From contig CAWFYS010000012.1 of assembly GCA_963820075.1 (NCBI GenBank), forward strand, positions 310,001 to 374,000: a DNA stretch of 64,000 nt, in the 5' to 3' direction. The notes beneath the pieces are model-generated. The model was given only the letters and a program-made list of their open reading frames with translations. It was not told the DNA's origin and did no database searches. The translations under genes and the position numbers were made by a program. How positions within the stretch are numbered: the stretch's first letter is position 1; the number at the start of each line of letters is the position of its first letter. Of this stretch, positions 10,574 through 19,372 are shown one piece after another. The DNA is from Kumtagia sp963820075 (GTDB taxonomy: Bacteria > Pseudomonadota > Alphaproteobacteria > Rhizobiales > Rhizobiaceae).

Positions 10574-11137
10574 ATGCTCGCCGTCATGACAGCTTCCGAA
10601 ACAGAACAGTCCGCGCCGCCGGCGCCGCGGCTTTGGACCCCTGAGGGTTTCCGCGAGGACGAATGGCTGCATGCCGAAAGCGCCGAGGCGCTGGCCGGCA
10701 ATGGCCGCTTCATCCTGCCGCTGCAGGCTTTTCTCGACCTCGACCCGGAACAGCGCCGTTCGGCGCGGGAGAGGCTGGGTGTGCTGCTGCTGCCGGCCGA
10801 TCCCGTCGAGAAGATCGTTCCGCTGCTCGATGATCTATCGCTCGTGGCGCTTGCCTTTCCGGCCTTCAACGACGGCCGCAGCTTTTCGAAGGCGGAACTG
10901 CTTCGCAGCCGCCATGGCTTCAAGAGGGCGATCCGCGCCACCGGCCAGGTGCTCGTCGATCAGCTCCCGCACATGCTGAGGCTCGGCTTCGACGAGTTCG
11001 AAGTGTCGCATCCGGTTCTTCTCTCGCGTCTCGAGAAAGGCGAAATCGGCGGAATCCCGCTCTACTACCAGCCGACCGCCAAGCCCGAGGACGGTCCGGT
11101 CGAGGGGGCGAATTATTCCTGGCGACGCTCCCGCTAG
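10574..11137 (+). CDS. DUF934 domain protein, sulfur assimilation cluster
   Basis: 187-residue protein with the DUF934 features ILPLQAFLDLD near residue 50, ALAFPAFNDGRSFSKAELLR in the middle and LRLGFDEFEV near the C-terminus. The family is regularly found after cysH/cysI and is sometimes called an oxidoreductase accessory, but its activity is unknown. An alternative ATG lies four codons further in (10586). It is the last gene of the cluster; a hairpin at 11147-11169 follows directly. Confidence 0.85.
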   Translation: MLAVMTASETEQSAPPAPRLWTPEGFREDEWLHAESAEALAGNGRFILPLQAFLDLDPEQRRSARERLGVLLLPADPVEKIVPLLDDLSLVALAFPAFNDGRSFSKAELLRSRHGFKRAIRATGQVLVDQLPHMLRLGFDEFEVSHPVLLSRLEKGEIGGIPLYYQPTAKPEDGPVEGANYSWRRSR

Positions 11138-11146
11138 AGCCCATCC

Positions 11147-11169
11147 CCGAAAAGTTGCAGACTTTTCGG
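11147..11169. terminator. Hairpin after the sulfur cluster (also a rhizobial repeat, family C)
   Basis: Perfect 9-bp stem, CCGAAAAGT / ACTTTTCGG, with a 5-nt loop, 10 bp after the DUF934 stop codon. There is no clean T tract, so it may act as a processing hairpin instead. A related sequence, with CCCGAAAG/CTTTCGG and the trailing CAT..ATAACAAGGAGTT, occurs at 13136-13184. This marks a second dispersed repeat type. Confidence 0.5.
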
Positions 11170-11209
11170 ACAAGATCGTGGGTCGCGTCATGCGCCATGA
11201 TAAGGAGTT

Positions 11210-11313
11210 TAAGCAGGTTCCGGAAAAGTGTCTCACGGTTTTCCGGCAGAAACCTGCGACAAAACAAGATGCTAAGCAGGCGAAGCGTGGGCGAAGCCAC
11301 GCAAGTCTGCTTA
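11210..11313. repeat. Family A element, full copy A1 (102 bp plus TA)
   Basis: Starts TAAGCAGGTTCCGG and ends GTCTGCTTA. Two hairpins are visible: GCAGGTTCCGGAAAA with TTTTCCGGCAGAAACCTGC, and GCGTGG/CCACGC inside CTAAGCAG...CTGCTTAG. From the first TA to the last TA the repeat unit is 102 bp, the same as in copies A2, A4, A5 and A8. Its right edge supplies the TAA that stops the frameshifted methyltransferase frame on the minus strand. Confidence 0.85.
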
Positions 11314-12183
11314 GGGTGAAGGCCCCCGCCCAAATTTTCCTGCTCTGACGGCACCGTGCGCCAAGGCCGTTAGCGCACGGCGGAGACCACATACGCCTTG
11401 AGGTGACCCTTCATCGGGCCGCTTCCGAATCGCCGTACGAACGCATTGGCGGCAATTCGGGTTGCTTCCTCCAACCGAGTGGCGATCCCGCGCCTCGATT
11501 TCGGCCCTGAGCGGCGTCCCCTGGCAAAAGGCAATGGCGGCGTCGCGAGGCGTTGCCGCGACACTGGTCTGCTCGCATGCCTCGAGCTTTATCGTGCCGA
11601 AGCCCGCCGCGGTCAGGTCGGCGCGGATCAAATCCAAATCGTGATAACCGTGCGGCGTCCGGGCCATGAACGAGGGCGGGTCCGCGGGAAACATCTCGCT
11701 CATCGCTTCGAAGACAACGGTCGCGAAGGCATTTTCGGAGATGCGGTCCCAAACGTTGAAGATGAACGTGCCGCCCGGCTTCAGGACGCGGCGGGCTTCC
11801 GTGAAGCCTTCGACCTTGTCAGGAAAGAACATGACGCCGAACTGGCATATGACAGCGTCAAATGCGCCGTCCTCGAACGGCAACGAAAGAGCGTCGGCCT
11901 TGTGCCAGTCGATCCGGCCGTCATTGGGTATGCTCACGGCGGCGTGGTCGAGCATCGGCTGGTTGAGATCCGTCGCCACGATGCGCGTGCCGGCCGGAAG
12001 CCGCGACGCCATGGCCCGCGTGAGAGCGCCTGTGCCGGCTGCCGTCTCCAGCACGCTCTTCGGCCCCAACCGTGCCAGCCGTTCCGAGAGATCGCGCGCG
12101 TAGGGCTCGAAAAGGATCGGAACCAGCAGCCGGTCATAGATTTCCGGTATCGATCCCGCAAACACGCTGTCGGTAGCGACCAT
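11311..12183 (-). CDS. Class I SAM-dependent methyltransferase, C-terminus frameshifted
   Basis: Predicted soluble methyltransferase of the Methyltransf_11 type. SAM-binding motif I is VLETAAGTGALTRAMA near residue 42, followed by VATDLNQPMLDHA, DALSLPFEDGAFDAVICQFG and VLKPGGTFIFNVW. As read it has 290 residues, but the last 60 or so look non-native. Switching frame near 11478-11488 (one extra base) gives a natural ending, ATRLEEATRIAANAFVRRFG...VVSAVR, stopping at 11370. The as-read stop falls in the edge of repeat A1. The substrate is unknown. Confidence 0.75.
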   Translation of the reverse strand: MVATDSVFAGSIPEIYDRLLVPILFEPYARDLSERLARLGPKSVLETAAGTGALTRAMASRLPAGTRIVATDLNQPMLDHAAVSIPNDGRIDWHKADALSLPFEDGAFDAVICQFGVMFFPDKVEGFTEARRVLKPGGTFIFNVWDRISENAFATVVFEAMSEMFPADPPSFMARTPHGYHDLDLIRADLTAAGFGTIKLEACEQTSVAATPRDAAIAFCQGTPLRAEIEARDRHSVGGSNPNCRQCVRTAIRKRPDEGSPQGVCGLRRALTALAHGAVRAGKFGRGPSP

Positions 12184-12310
12184 GGGGTCCAGCCTTCCGT
12201 CTTCGGTTACTTGCCATCATAGCATCAAAATTCGCGCATTACCTTGCGTAAGCGCCGTCGAAGCCTGGTCTGACCAGATTTCGTGCTTCGGCCTTTTCCT
12301 TTGAGGTTTC

Positions 12311-12351
12311 TTGACATAGGATGCGGACTATTATTTCGCGACACGAAATAA
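12311..12351 (+). promoter_or_regulatory. Promoter region with inverted-repeat operator for the DJ-1/PfpI gene
   Basis: TTGACA at 12311-12316 is a candidate -35 box. At 12331-12351 lies a perfect inverted repeat, TTATTTCG and CGAAATAA around a 5-nt centre, where the -10 region should be. The SD sequence GGGAGG and the ATG follow 6-16 bp later. The arrangement suggests repression by a dimeric regulator that is not identified here. Confidence 0.55.
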
Positions 12352-12366
12352 CTCAGGGAGGAATGA

Positions 12367-12988
12367 ATGTCTGGAAAGAAAATACTGATGCTCGTCGGCG
12401 AGTTCAGTGAGGAGTATGAGATATTCGTGTTCGAGCAGGCGATGCACGCCGTCGGGCACACGGTTCATGTCGTTTGCCCGGACAAGGCGGCCGGCGATGT
12501 TTTGAAGACCTCGCTGCACGATTTCGAGGGCCACCAGACCTATACCGAGAAGCTCGGCCACGACTACATCCTGAACAAGACGTTCGCGGAGGTCGATCCG
12601 GCCGGACTACGACGCGGTCTATTGCGCCGGCGGCCGCGGCCCCGAATACATACGCATCGACAAGCGCGTGCAGGCGATCGTCCGCCACTTCCACGAGACC
12701 GGCAAGCCGATTTTCACCATCTGCCATGGTGTGCAGATCCTCATCGCGGTGGACGGCGTCGTACGCGGCAAGGAGGTCGCCGCGCTGCATTATTGCGAGC
12801 CCGAGGTTACGCTGGCCGGCGGCAAATATATCGATGTGGCGCCGACCGGCGCGCATGTGGATGGAAATCTCGTATCCGCCAAGGGCTGGCCGGGGCTGGC
12901 CGCCTTCATGCGGGAGTGCCTGCAGGTTCTGGGCACGGAAATATCGCACGGTGAGATATTGATGGCGGAGACCCGCCGCGCCGCCTGA
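12367..12988 (+). pseudogene. DJ-1/PfpI family protein, single frameshift
   Basis: Class I glutamine-amidotransferase-like fold. The N-terminal part reads MSGKKILMLVGEFSEEYEIFVFEQA with the acidic nucleophile-elbow partner Glu. After a shift at 12601-12606 (an extra G in GGACTAC) it continues DYDAVYCAGGRGPEYIRIDK and PIFTICHGVQILIAV, where CHG is the nucleophile elbow. Removing one base gives a normal protein of about 206 residues. A good Shine-Dalgarno (GGGAGGAATGA) precedes the ATG. It stands alone with its own promoter and palindrome. The function (protease, chaperone or glyoxalase) cannot be told. Confidence 0.8.
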
Positions 12989-13022
12989 ACAGCACGGTAA
13001 CGGCGAACGCAGCGGCGCCGGC

Positions 13023-13184
13023 CAAGCAGGCTTGCGTGGTTTCGCCCACGGCCGGCCTGCTTGCTATCTCTGATCGGAGCGCTTTCCCAGAACTGCGTCT
13101 GCCAAGGGCTATGCGGGCAGCGGTCCAGGCTTATCGCATGATCCCGAAAGCTTTCGGATCATACGTCATAACAAGGAGTTGGAG
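13023..13184. repeat. Partial family A hairpin and a family C repeat
   Basis: 13023-13064 holds one hairpin of the family A element: AAGCAGGCTTGCGTGG, then CCCACG and CCTGCTTGC. 13136-13184 holds a family C repeat with the CCCGAAAGCTTTCGG palindrome and CATAACAAGGAGTT. No gene is visible in the 250 bp between the DJ-1 gene and the ArsR gene. Confidence 0.6.
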
Positions 13185-13236
13185 CAGGGCGAATGACTCC
13201 ACCCATCCCGCTCTGGCCCCGTTGGCGCCGCCGGAA

Positions 13237-13506
13237 TCAGGCTACCCAGAACTGATCCAGCCAGATGTTGAGCTTGAGGAAGCCGGGTTCGCTGACCGCG
13301 TAGACGCGCTTGGTGCCATCGGCGCGCGCACTCACGAGTCCGGCGTCCAGCAGGACCTTGAGATGCTGCGAAACCGCCGGCCGCGAAACCGGCAGGCCCG
13401 ACGCCAGTTCGCCGACCGTTTTCGGCCCGCGCCGCAGCTCCTCGAGCAGATGACGCCGATTCGGGTCCGAGATTGCGAGGAATGCATCGGTGAGCATGAG
13501 CCTCAC
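13237..13506 (-). CDS. ArsR family transcriptional regulator
   Basis: 89-residue winged-helix DNA-binding protein. The core reads ISDPNRRHLLEELRRGPKTV, then VSRPAVSQHLKVLLDAGLVSA (recognition helix) and GTKRVYAVSEPG (wing). No metal-binding cysteines are present, so it is unlikely to be a metal sensor; it resembles the SdpR/autorepressor-like group. It is 22 bp from the convergently placed end of the MFS gene on the same strand. Whether it controls that transporter is not shown. Confidence 0.88.
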   Translation of the reverse strand: MRLMLTDAFLAISDPNRRHLLEELRRGPKTVGELASGLPVSRPAVSQHLKVLLDAGLVSARADGTKRVYAVSEPGFLKLNIWLDQFWVA

Positions 13507-13528
13507 ATTAGGCTATGCGCCAGAGGAC

Positions 13529-14776
13529 TCAACTGTCTTTTTCGGCCGATTTGCGTGGGTCGAGCCGTGCCGCCTCGGGTGTCGCGCCACGCTCGGAGGG
13601 CAAGGTCTGGAATGCTTCGCGTGCGTCCACCGGTACCGGCGCGCGCCGCGAGATGCGCACAAGCGTATAGACCGCAAGCGCCACATGCGCGAGCGCCGTT
13701 GCCAGGAAGACGCTCTCCGGCCGCATCCAGCTCATCAGCGTGGCGCCGATGACGGGACCGATCATGGTGCCGAAGCCATAGAGCAGCAGCAGGCCTCCGG
13801 ACACCTTGACGAAATTCTCGGGACTCGCGTGATCATTGGCATGGGCGACGGCGAGCGAGTAAAGCGTGTAGGCAAGGGCCCCGTAGCAGGCGGTCATGGC
13901 GATCACGACCACGGCGGAGCGCGGCGCGACGAAAAGAACGAGCGAAGCGAACAGGGCAGCGCCGGCCGCGGCGCCGGCTAGCACGTAGCGCCGGTCGGTC
14001 TGGTCGGAGATCCGGCCTATCGGCAGTTGCAGCGCCGCGCCGGCGACGACGACCAGGCTCATCATCAGCGCGATTTCGGCGGTGGCGATGCCGATGCGCG
14101 CGCCATAGACGGCACCGAGCGTGCCCCAGGCGCCGTTGGCCACCCCGATCAGCACGCAGCCGACCGATGCGACGGGCGAATTGACGTAAAGGGCCTTCAC
14201 GTCCAGGGAGACATCCTCCAGCGGCTTGGGGATAGCCGCGCTCGACATGGCGGTCGGCAGCAACGCCAGGCAGAAGAAGATGCCGGCGACCATGAACAGC
14301 GAATCGGTTCTCACGTCGCCTGTCGCCACGATCATCTGGCCGGCCATGATCGAGGCGTAGGTGACCATCATGTAGAGGCCGAAGACCGTGCCCCGGTTCT
14401 CGTTGGTCGCCTTTTCGTTCAGCCAGCTTTCGATCACCATGAAGGCTCCGGCCATGGTGAAGCCGGTGGCGGCGCGCAGCACGATCCAGGCGACCTCGTG
14501 GATCCACAGCCCCGTCAAAAGGGCGATGATCGCCCCCGAGGCGGCAAAGGCGCCAAAGGCGCGAACATGGCCGGCGCGCCGGACCAGCCGCGGCGCCAGA
14601 AAGCAGCCGGTGACGAAGCCGCCCGCCCAGGCGGTTCCGAGCAGGCCGAGGACGGCGGTGGAGAAACCTTCGGCCTGTCCCCTGAGCGGCAGCAGCAGCC
14701 CATGCAGACCCGAGGCCGCGAGCAGGAAGGCCGTACCGCGCAACAGCGAGAGGATGGGTCGGTATGTCGCGAACAT
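13529..14776 (-). CDS. Major facilitator superfamily transporter (YcaD-like)
   Basis: 415-residue inner-membrane transporter with about 12 predicted helices. It opens TYRPILSLLRGTAFLLAASGLHGLLLPLR and has GFTMAGAFMVIESWLNEKAT, the loop seen in the YcaD/UMF1-like branch, and GRISDQTDRRYVLAGAA matching the central MFS loop motif. A hydrophilic tail of about 30 residues is rich in Ala, Arg and Glu. The substrate is unknown. The gene lies upstream of the ArsR gene in the same orientation. Confidence 0.85.
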   Translation of the reverse strand: MFATYRPILSLLRGTAFLLAASGLHGLLLPLRGQAEGFSTAVLGLLGTAWAGGFVTGCFLAPRLVRRAGHVRAFGAFAASGAIIALLTGLWIHEVAWIVLRAATGFTMAGAFMVIESWLNEKATNENRGTVFGLYMMVTYASIMAGQMIVATGDVRTDSLFMVAGIFFCLALLPTAMSSAAIPKPLEDVSLDVKALYVNSPVASVGCVLIGVANGAWGTLGAVYGARIGIATAEIALMMSLVVVAGAALQLPIGRISDQTDRRYVLAGAAAGAALFASLVLFVAPRSAVVVIAMTACYGALAYTLYSLAVAHANDHASPENFVKVSGGLLLLYGFGTMIGPVIGATLMSWMRPESVFLATALAHVALAVYTLVRISRRAPVPVDAREAFQTLPSERGATPEAARLDPRKSAEKDS

Positions 14777-14934
14777 CAGCCAGCCCGGTTGAGAATCAGG
14801 ATCGAGGGGATTTGCAACACACTAGTCGATTCCGGCGGTTTCGAGACGGCAGCGCCGCCACATCCTGTCGATTATCAGCCGGTTCGGGCCGCAGCACAGC
14901 GAGCGGACGTTTCCGGAGGACGTGGATTCCTGCT

Positions 14935-15126
14935 TCAGCGGCGGAAAAATGCCTCGGCCGCTGATTTTGTCGCCCCTCGCTTCGTCCGCTCGGCCTCCAG
15001 CCTGGCAATCTCGGCCGTAAGCAGGGCGATCCTCTCGGTAAGCTCCGCGACGGACATCAGCGATATGTCTTGCCCCACCACATGCGCATTTGCCGATTTG
15101 CGCGGCTCCTCGTCGAACACGGCCAT
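14935..15126 (-). CDS. DUF1192 family small protein
   Basis: 63 residues, MAVFDEEPRKSANAHVVGQDIS, then a helical heptad-like stretch ELTERIALLTAEIARLEAER. Length and layout match the alphaproteobacterial DUF1192 family of unknown function. It is divergent from the quinone oxidoreductase gene, a neighbour arrangement I recall as common in rhizobia. The start at 15126 gives the family length; longer in-frame extensions upstream run into the oxidoreductase gene. Confidence 0.8.
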   Translation of the reverse strand: MAVFDEEPRKSANAHVVGQDISLMSVAELTERIALLTAEIARLEAERTKRGATKSAAEAFFRR

Positions 15127-15223
15127 TTGGCGACCTCCGGTTTGCCAGATCGGCGACAAGACTACATAAGGGAACCGGGCGGAAGCAAACGCCCGATGAA
15201 TTGGCGGCAGCGGTGGAGCGACG

Positions 15224-16235
15224 ATGCCAGGCGACACGAAAATCCCGGCAAGGATGACGGCGGTGGCGATCTCGCAGCCGGGCGGACCGCTCGTGCTCAA
15301 AGGGGAAAGGCGACCCGTTCCCGAGCCCGGCGCCGGCGAGATCCTGATCAGGGTTCGCGCGGCCGGCGTCAACCGCCCCGACGTGCTGCAGCGCATGGGC
15401 GCCTATCCGCCGCCGCCCGGCGCCTCCGACCTGCCGGGTCTCGAAGTGGCGGGCGAGGTCGCAGCACTCGGCGCCGGCGTCAAACGCTGGCGCGTCGGCG
15501 ACCGGGTCTGCGCGCTTACTTCCGGCGGCGGCTATGCCGAATATTGCAAGGTGCACGAAACCCATGCGCTGGCGCTGCCCGCCGGCTTCACCATGAGCGA
15601 GGCGGCCGCCCTTCCGGAAACCTTCTTCACCGTCTGGCATAATGTGTTCGAGCGCGGCGGGCTGCAGGTCGGGCGAGGTGTTTCTGGTCCATGGCGGAAC
15701 CTCCGGCATCGGAACCACCGCCATCCAGCTCGCCAGGACCTTCGGCGCGACCGTCATCGCGACGGCCGGCAGCGAGGAGAAATGCGCGGCCTGTCTGAAA
15801 CTCGGGGCCGACCGCGCCATCAACTACCGCCAGGAGGATTTCGTGGGGGCCGTCAAAGCCTTTACGGAGGGCAAGGGCGCCAATGTCATCCTCGATATGG
15901 TCGGCGGCGACTATGTCGGCCGCAACTATTCGGCGGCGGCGCTGGAGGGACGCATCGTGCAGATCGCCACGCAAGGCGGCGCGGCGGCCAGCGCGGACGT
16001 CTCGAAAATCATGGTCAAGCGCCTCGTCCACACCGGCTCGACGCTGCGGCCGCGCTCGGTGGAGTTCAAGGCTGCCGTCGCCGCCGCATTGGAGGCGCAG
16101 GTCTGGCCGCTGCTTGCCGCGCGCCGCGTCGCCCCGGTGCTGGACATGATCTTTCCGCTCAAGGAAGCCTGGCGCGCGCATGAACGCATGGAGGAAGGCC
16201 ATCACATCGGCAAGATCGTGCTGGACGTAGCCTGA
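15224..16235 (+). pseudogene. NAD(P)H-quinone oxidoreductase (PIG3-like, zinc-free MDR family), single frameshift
   Basis: Medium-chain reductase fold. The N-terminal GroES-like domain reads VRAAGVNRPDVLQRMGAYPPPPG and GLEVAGEVAALG. After a shift at 15671-15673 (GGG where GG is expected) the Rossmann part continues EVFLVHGGTSGIGTTAIQLAR and INYRQEDF. Correcting one base gives about 337 residues ending HIGKIVLDVA. No catalytic zinc cysteines are visible, as expected for the quinone oxidoreductase branch. Confidence 0.85.
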
Positions 16236-16333
16236 GTTCTCCCTCGCGCGGCCGGTCGATTTCGGAGGCTTCAGGTCAGGCGCGAACGGGCGCCGCGACG
16301 CCGCCGGTTCCGTGTTGCGGACACGGGTTCCGA

Positions 16334-16546
16334 TCAGCGCTTCCGGCGCTCCTTCTTGACCGGGGCAGCCGGTTCCTCGATGGCTTCACGCGCCAGTCTG
16401 GCGGCGCGCAACCGCTCGGTTTTCGCCGCGCGGAGCGTCGCTTCCGTGTCAACGATGGCGCGCGCCGTCCGCGTGGTCACGTCGCTCTTGGCTTCCGTCC
16501 GCGATGGCGTCGGCTTGAAAATACCCACTTCAGGCATGCGCCTCAT
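16334..16546 (-). CDS. Small basic protein of unknown function
   Basis: 70 residues, MRRMPEVGIFKPTPSRTEAK, ending in a strongly basic PVKKERRKR tail. The AAGGAG sequence 7 nt before the ATG at 16546 sets the start. It follows the cold-shock gene on the same strand beyond a hairpin terminator. The composition (Arg/Lys/Ala, helical) suggests nucleic-acid contact, but I do not recognise a family. Confidence 0.55.
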   Translation of the reverse strand: MRRMPEVGIFKPTPSRTEAKSDVTTRTARAIVDTEATLRAAKTERLRAARLAREAIEEPAAPVKKERRKR

Positions 16547-16569
16547 TTCTTGTCTCCTTCGCCCGAACG

Positions 16570-16593
16570 AAAAAAGGCCGGGCGAGCCCGACC
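16570..16593 (-). terminator. Rho-independent terminator of the cold-shock gene
   Basis: On the minus strand a GGTCGGGC / GCCCGGCC stem with a 2-nt loop is followed by six T residues. It lies about 65 bp after the cspA-type stop codon. This is the clearest intrinsic terminator in the window. Confidence 0.8.
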
Positions 16594-16659
16594 TTCTCCG
16601 AAGCGCCTCAATGGCCAGTGCCAGTTCATTCGTGGTCAAGGACCAGAAGCGCTATCTCG

Positions 16660-16869
16660 TTACGCAGCCTTGAGGTTCTCGGCCGCGCTCTTGCCGCTGC
16701 GATTGTCCTTCACAACGTCGAAGCTGAGCTTCTGGCCCTCGACGATCGTGCGCAGACCGGCACGCTCGACGGCGGAGATATGAACGAAAACATCCGCTCC
16801 GCCATTGTCGGGCTGAATGAAGCCGAAGCCCTTGGTGGAATTGAAGAACTTTACAGTACCAGTATTCAT
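16660..16869 (-). CDS. CspA family cold-shock protein
   Basis: 69-residue single OB-fold RNA chaperone. RNP1 is KGFGFIQPD near residue 13 and RNP2 is VFVHISAVE near residue 27; the start MNTGTVKFFNSTKGFG is canonical. A terminator at 16570-16593 follows. The 600 bp upstream hold no clear gene and probably include a long 5' untranslated leader, as in many csp genes. Confidence 0.95.
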   Translation of the reverse strand: MNTGTVKFFNSTKGFGFIQPDNGGADVFVHISAVERAGLRTIVEGQKLSFDVVKDNRSGKSAAENLKAA

Positions 16870-17475
16870 GACGATTTCCTTTTATTCGACATGGAATTTC
16901 GCCGCCCGGCAACATGCCAGGCGCCGTAGTGCCATCGATTTTGTGGGGAAGATCGCCCGAAGCGCCCAAGGCGCGGAAACAAAGTTCAACAGCAAGATCG
17001 ATAGGGCGTACGTAAGTTCGAAATGTGTCGGCGACAAGGCAGCCAGCCGTTTCGCTGGATCTGGGTCATGGATCGCCGGCCGGTGGAACAAGGTGGAACG
17101 CCGGAGCCATTTTGATGTCGCCGGGAACTTGCTGTTTCGTTTCTTGGCTCGGATGGCGAAGTATGGTGAGGCAGACGCACTATCTCGGCTGAGATACCGA
17201 ATTTGTCGCTCTCGATAGTGCGGCCGATAGCGTTGGCCTTGTATCGTAGTCATACATTAAAAGACAGCAGCCATAGTTGCCTTCCAAGGACACTCTTATG
17301 GCTTGAAGCAGGTCACTGCCAATTCCACGATTTCGCTTCATTGAAGTTGATAGCCGCGCCACGCGACGTATATTTTGATTTGCCAGCGCGAACCGCTGCC
17401 TTTCGGTGTCTGATGTTGAGTTGTTCGCTGGTCTCGCCTCCAAAGACGATCCTCGGCAGGACTGTCTTGGGCCTT
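16870..17475. other. Intergenic stretch without a supported gene
   Basis: About 600 bp between the cold-shock gene and the cytochrome gene. It is visibly more AT-rich than its surroundings around 17215-17345. The only minus-strand frame of note (17180-17443, 87 residues) has no recognisable motif. The right end of the csp leader and promoter must lie here. Nothing else is seen. Confidence 0.5.
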
Positions 17476-17820
17476 CTACGGCTTCTGCACGGTGATCTTG
17501 ATCGAGGCGAAGTATGCGGAAAGATTGGCGATGTCATCGTCGCTCAGCGTCGCGGCGACCACGGACATCTGCGGGTTCTTGCGCTCGCCGGTCTTGTAGG
17601 CCGTGAGCGAACGAACGAGGTAGATCTTGTTCTGGCCGGCGAGATTGGGCGCGTCGGGCAATTTGGCGATTCCATCCATCCCATGACAGACCTGGCAGGC
17701 GGCGGCCGCCTTCTTCCTGCCCGCCGCCGCGTCCTCCGCCGCTTGGGCGTTCACCACGAAGGCCGACGATACGGCGGTCAGGACCACAACCAATCGGTGC
17801 ACGGCGCGCGCCTCTCGCAT
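17476..17820 (-). CDS. Periplasmic class I cytochrome c
   Basis: 114 residues with an N-terminal signal peptide (LVVVLTAVSSAFVVNAQA, cut near residue 28). The heme site is C42-Q-V-C45-H46 and the likely axial Met is M85 in NPQMSVVAATLSDDD. As a small electron carrier it probably accepts electrons from the PQQ-type dehydrogenase encoded just upstream on the same strand, with family A element A2 inserted between the two genes. Confidence 0.92.
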   Translation of the reverse strand: MREARAVHRLVVVLTAVSSAFVVNAQAAEDAAAGRKKAAAACQVCHGMDGIAKLPDAPNLAGQNKIYLVRSLTAYKTGERKNPQMSVVAATLSDDDIANLSAYFASIKITVQKP

Positions 17821-17875
17821 TTTCTTCTTGGTGGGAAGTTACGCCGTGCGCGCGTCGCGCACGGCGCCAGACGAT

Positions 17876-17979
17876 TAAGCGGACTTGCGTGGCTCCGTCC
17901 ACGCTTGGCCTGCCTAGCCTATTGTTCTGTCGCAGGTTTTTGTCGGAAAACCGTAAGACGCTTTTCCGAAACCTGCTCA
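17876..17979. repeat. Family A element, copy A2
   Basis: 102-bp copy in inverse orientation, starting TAAGCGGACTTGCGTGG and ending GAAACCTGCTCA. The terminal TA has become CA. That edge is the TGA stop codon of the sugar dehydrogenase gene on the minus strand. The copy lies between the dehydrogenase and cytochrome genes. Confidence 0.8.
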
Positions 17980-19239
17980 GTCGCCGTAGGAGATGCGCCA
18001 GACCGCGCCGGCCAGATCGTCCGACACCAGCAGCGAACCGTCGTTCAGCATCTGCACGTCGACCGGCCGGCCGATATACTCGCCATTCTCATTGAGCCAG
18101 CCTTCGGCGAACACTTCGGTCTTGTCGGCTGTGCCGTCCGCCTTGAGCGGAGTGAACAGCACGCGGGCGCCGACCGGATTCACGCGGTTCCACGACCCGT
18201 GCTGGGCCGAGAAAATGCCGCCCCGGTATTTTTCCGGGAACTGCTTGCCGGTGTAGAACGACAGACCAAGGTCAGCCGCATGGGCGTCCTGCTCCACGGC
18301 GGGAAAGATCACGCCATCGGGCACGGTGGCGTCCTTGTACTCGTTGGTGCGGGTCTTGCCGCCGCCATACCACGGGAACCCGAAATTCTGGTTGGGACCG
18401 GTGACATGATTCATTTCGCCGGGCGGAATAAGGTCGCCCATGCCGTCGACCTGGTTATCGTTTACCCAGAGGGTCTTGTCCTTCGGATTGAAGTCGAGGC
18501 CAAGCGGATTGCGCATGCCGCGCGCATAGATCTGGCGATCCGTACCGTCCTGTTTCATGCTGAGAATGCCGCCGATGCCCAGTCGCTCGAACTCCGCCTG
18601 CACTTCCGGCGCCGGCACGTTGAAGGGCTGGCCGATCGTAATGTAGAGGCGGCCATCCGGCCCGACCCGGCAGGTGCGGGCGGTATGATTGAAACTCTCG
18701 TCGGAAGCCGGAATCAGTTCGCCCTGCTTGACGATGGCGAAGGCCGCGACATCCGGACCTTCATAGAAGAACTCGGCCGCGGGAAACCACAGGACGCGGT
18801 TCTGCTCGGCCAGGTAAAGATGTCCGTCCTTGGAGAAACACACCCCGTTCGGCACCGCCATCTTGATCGACGGCGCGAAGATCTTCACGTCATCGGCAAC
18901 ACGGTCCTTGTTGCGGTCGGTCATCGAGTAGACTTCTTCCTTGCGGGTTCCCACGAAGGTAACGACACCCTGCGGCCCCACCGCCATGTGCCGGGCATCG
19001 GGAACCGCCGCGTAGAGGCTGACCTTGAAGCCGTCGGGGACCTTTATCTTCGCGGCGATGGCCTTGAGCGCCTCCACATTCTCCCCGGACTGCGGGATCG
19101 GCTCCATCATCGGCGTGCCGGTCGTCTTGAAGCCGCTCAGCTTTTCAAGGTTACCGGTATCGGGCGCCGATTGCCCATAAGCTGCTGTTACGCTGATCGC
19201 AGCGGCGCATGACAAGGCGAATGCAAGCTTCTTTAGCAT
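17977..19239 (-). CDS. PQQ-dependent sugar dehydrogenase (sorbosone dehydrogenase-like), periplasmic
   Basis: 420 residues with a signal peptide (MLKKLAFALSCAAAISVTAAYG) and a beta-propeller of the glucose/sorbosone dehydrogenase family. Visible blocks are DGFKVSLYAAVPDARHMAVGP, GVCFSKDGHLYLAEQN, RTCRVGPDGRLYITIGQPFN, RGMRNPLGLDFNPKDKTLWV and the C-terminal DGSLLVSDDLAGAVWRISYGD. Substrate oxidation in the periplasm would feed the cytochrome c at 17476-17820. The stop codon is formed by repeat A2. None of the 16-bp TetR-type operators is seen upstream. Confidence 0.85.
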   Translation of the reverse strand: MLKKLAFALSCAAAISVTAAYGQSAPDTGNLEKLSGFKTTGTPMMEPIPQSGENVEALKAIAAKIKVPDGFKVSLYAAVPDARHMAVGPQGVVTFVGTRKEEVYSMTDRNKDRVADDVKIFAPSIKMAVPNGVCFSKDGHLYLAEQNRVLWFPAAEFFYEGPDVAAFAIVKQGELIPASDESFNHTARTCRVGPDGRLYITIGQPFNVPAPEVQAEFERLGIGGILSMKQDGTDRQIYARGMRNPLGLDFNPKDKTLWVNDNQVDGMGDLIPPGEMNHVTGPNQNFGFPWYGGGKTRTNEYKDATVPDGVIFPAVEQDAHAADLGLSFYTGKQFPEKYRGGIFSAQHGSWNRVNPVGARVLFTPLKADGTADKTEVFAEGWLNENGEYIGRPVDVQMLNDGSLLVSDDLAGAVWRISYGD

Positions 19240-19372
19240 TGGTATCCTCCCTTAGTTCCGACTTACGGTCCTGAGATACCACGCGCACAAGCTGTCAAAA
19301 ATTGTCCTTAAGTAGTTGCATCATGCGGCCGTGGCGTTCATCCCTGAAGTCGTCGCTTTGACTTGTTGATGC

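Noticed and set aside
17180..17443. 87-residue minus-strand open frame
   Set aside because: No motif, no Shine-Dalgarno and no plausible neighbour; too weak to call a gene.
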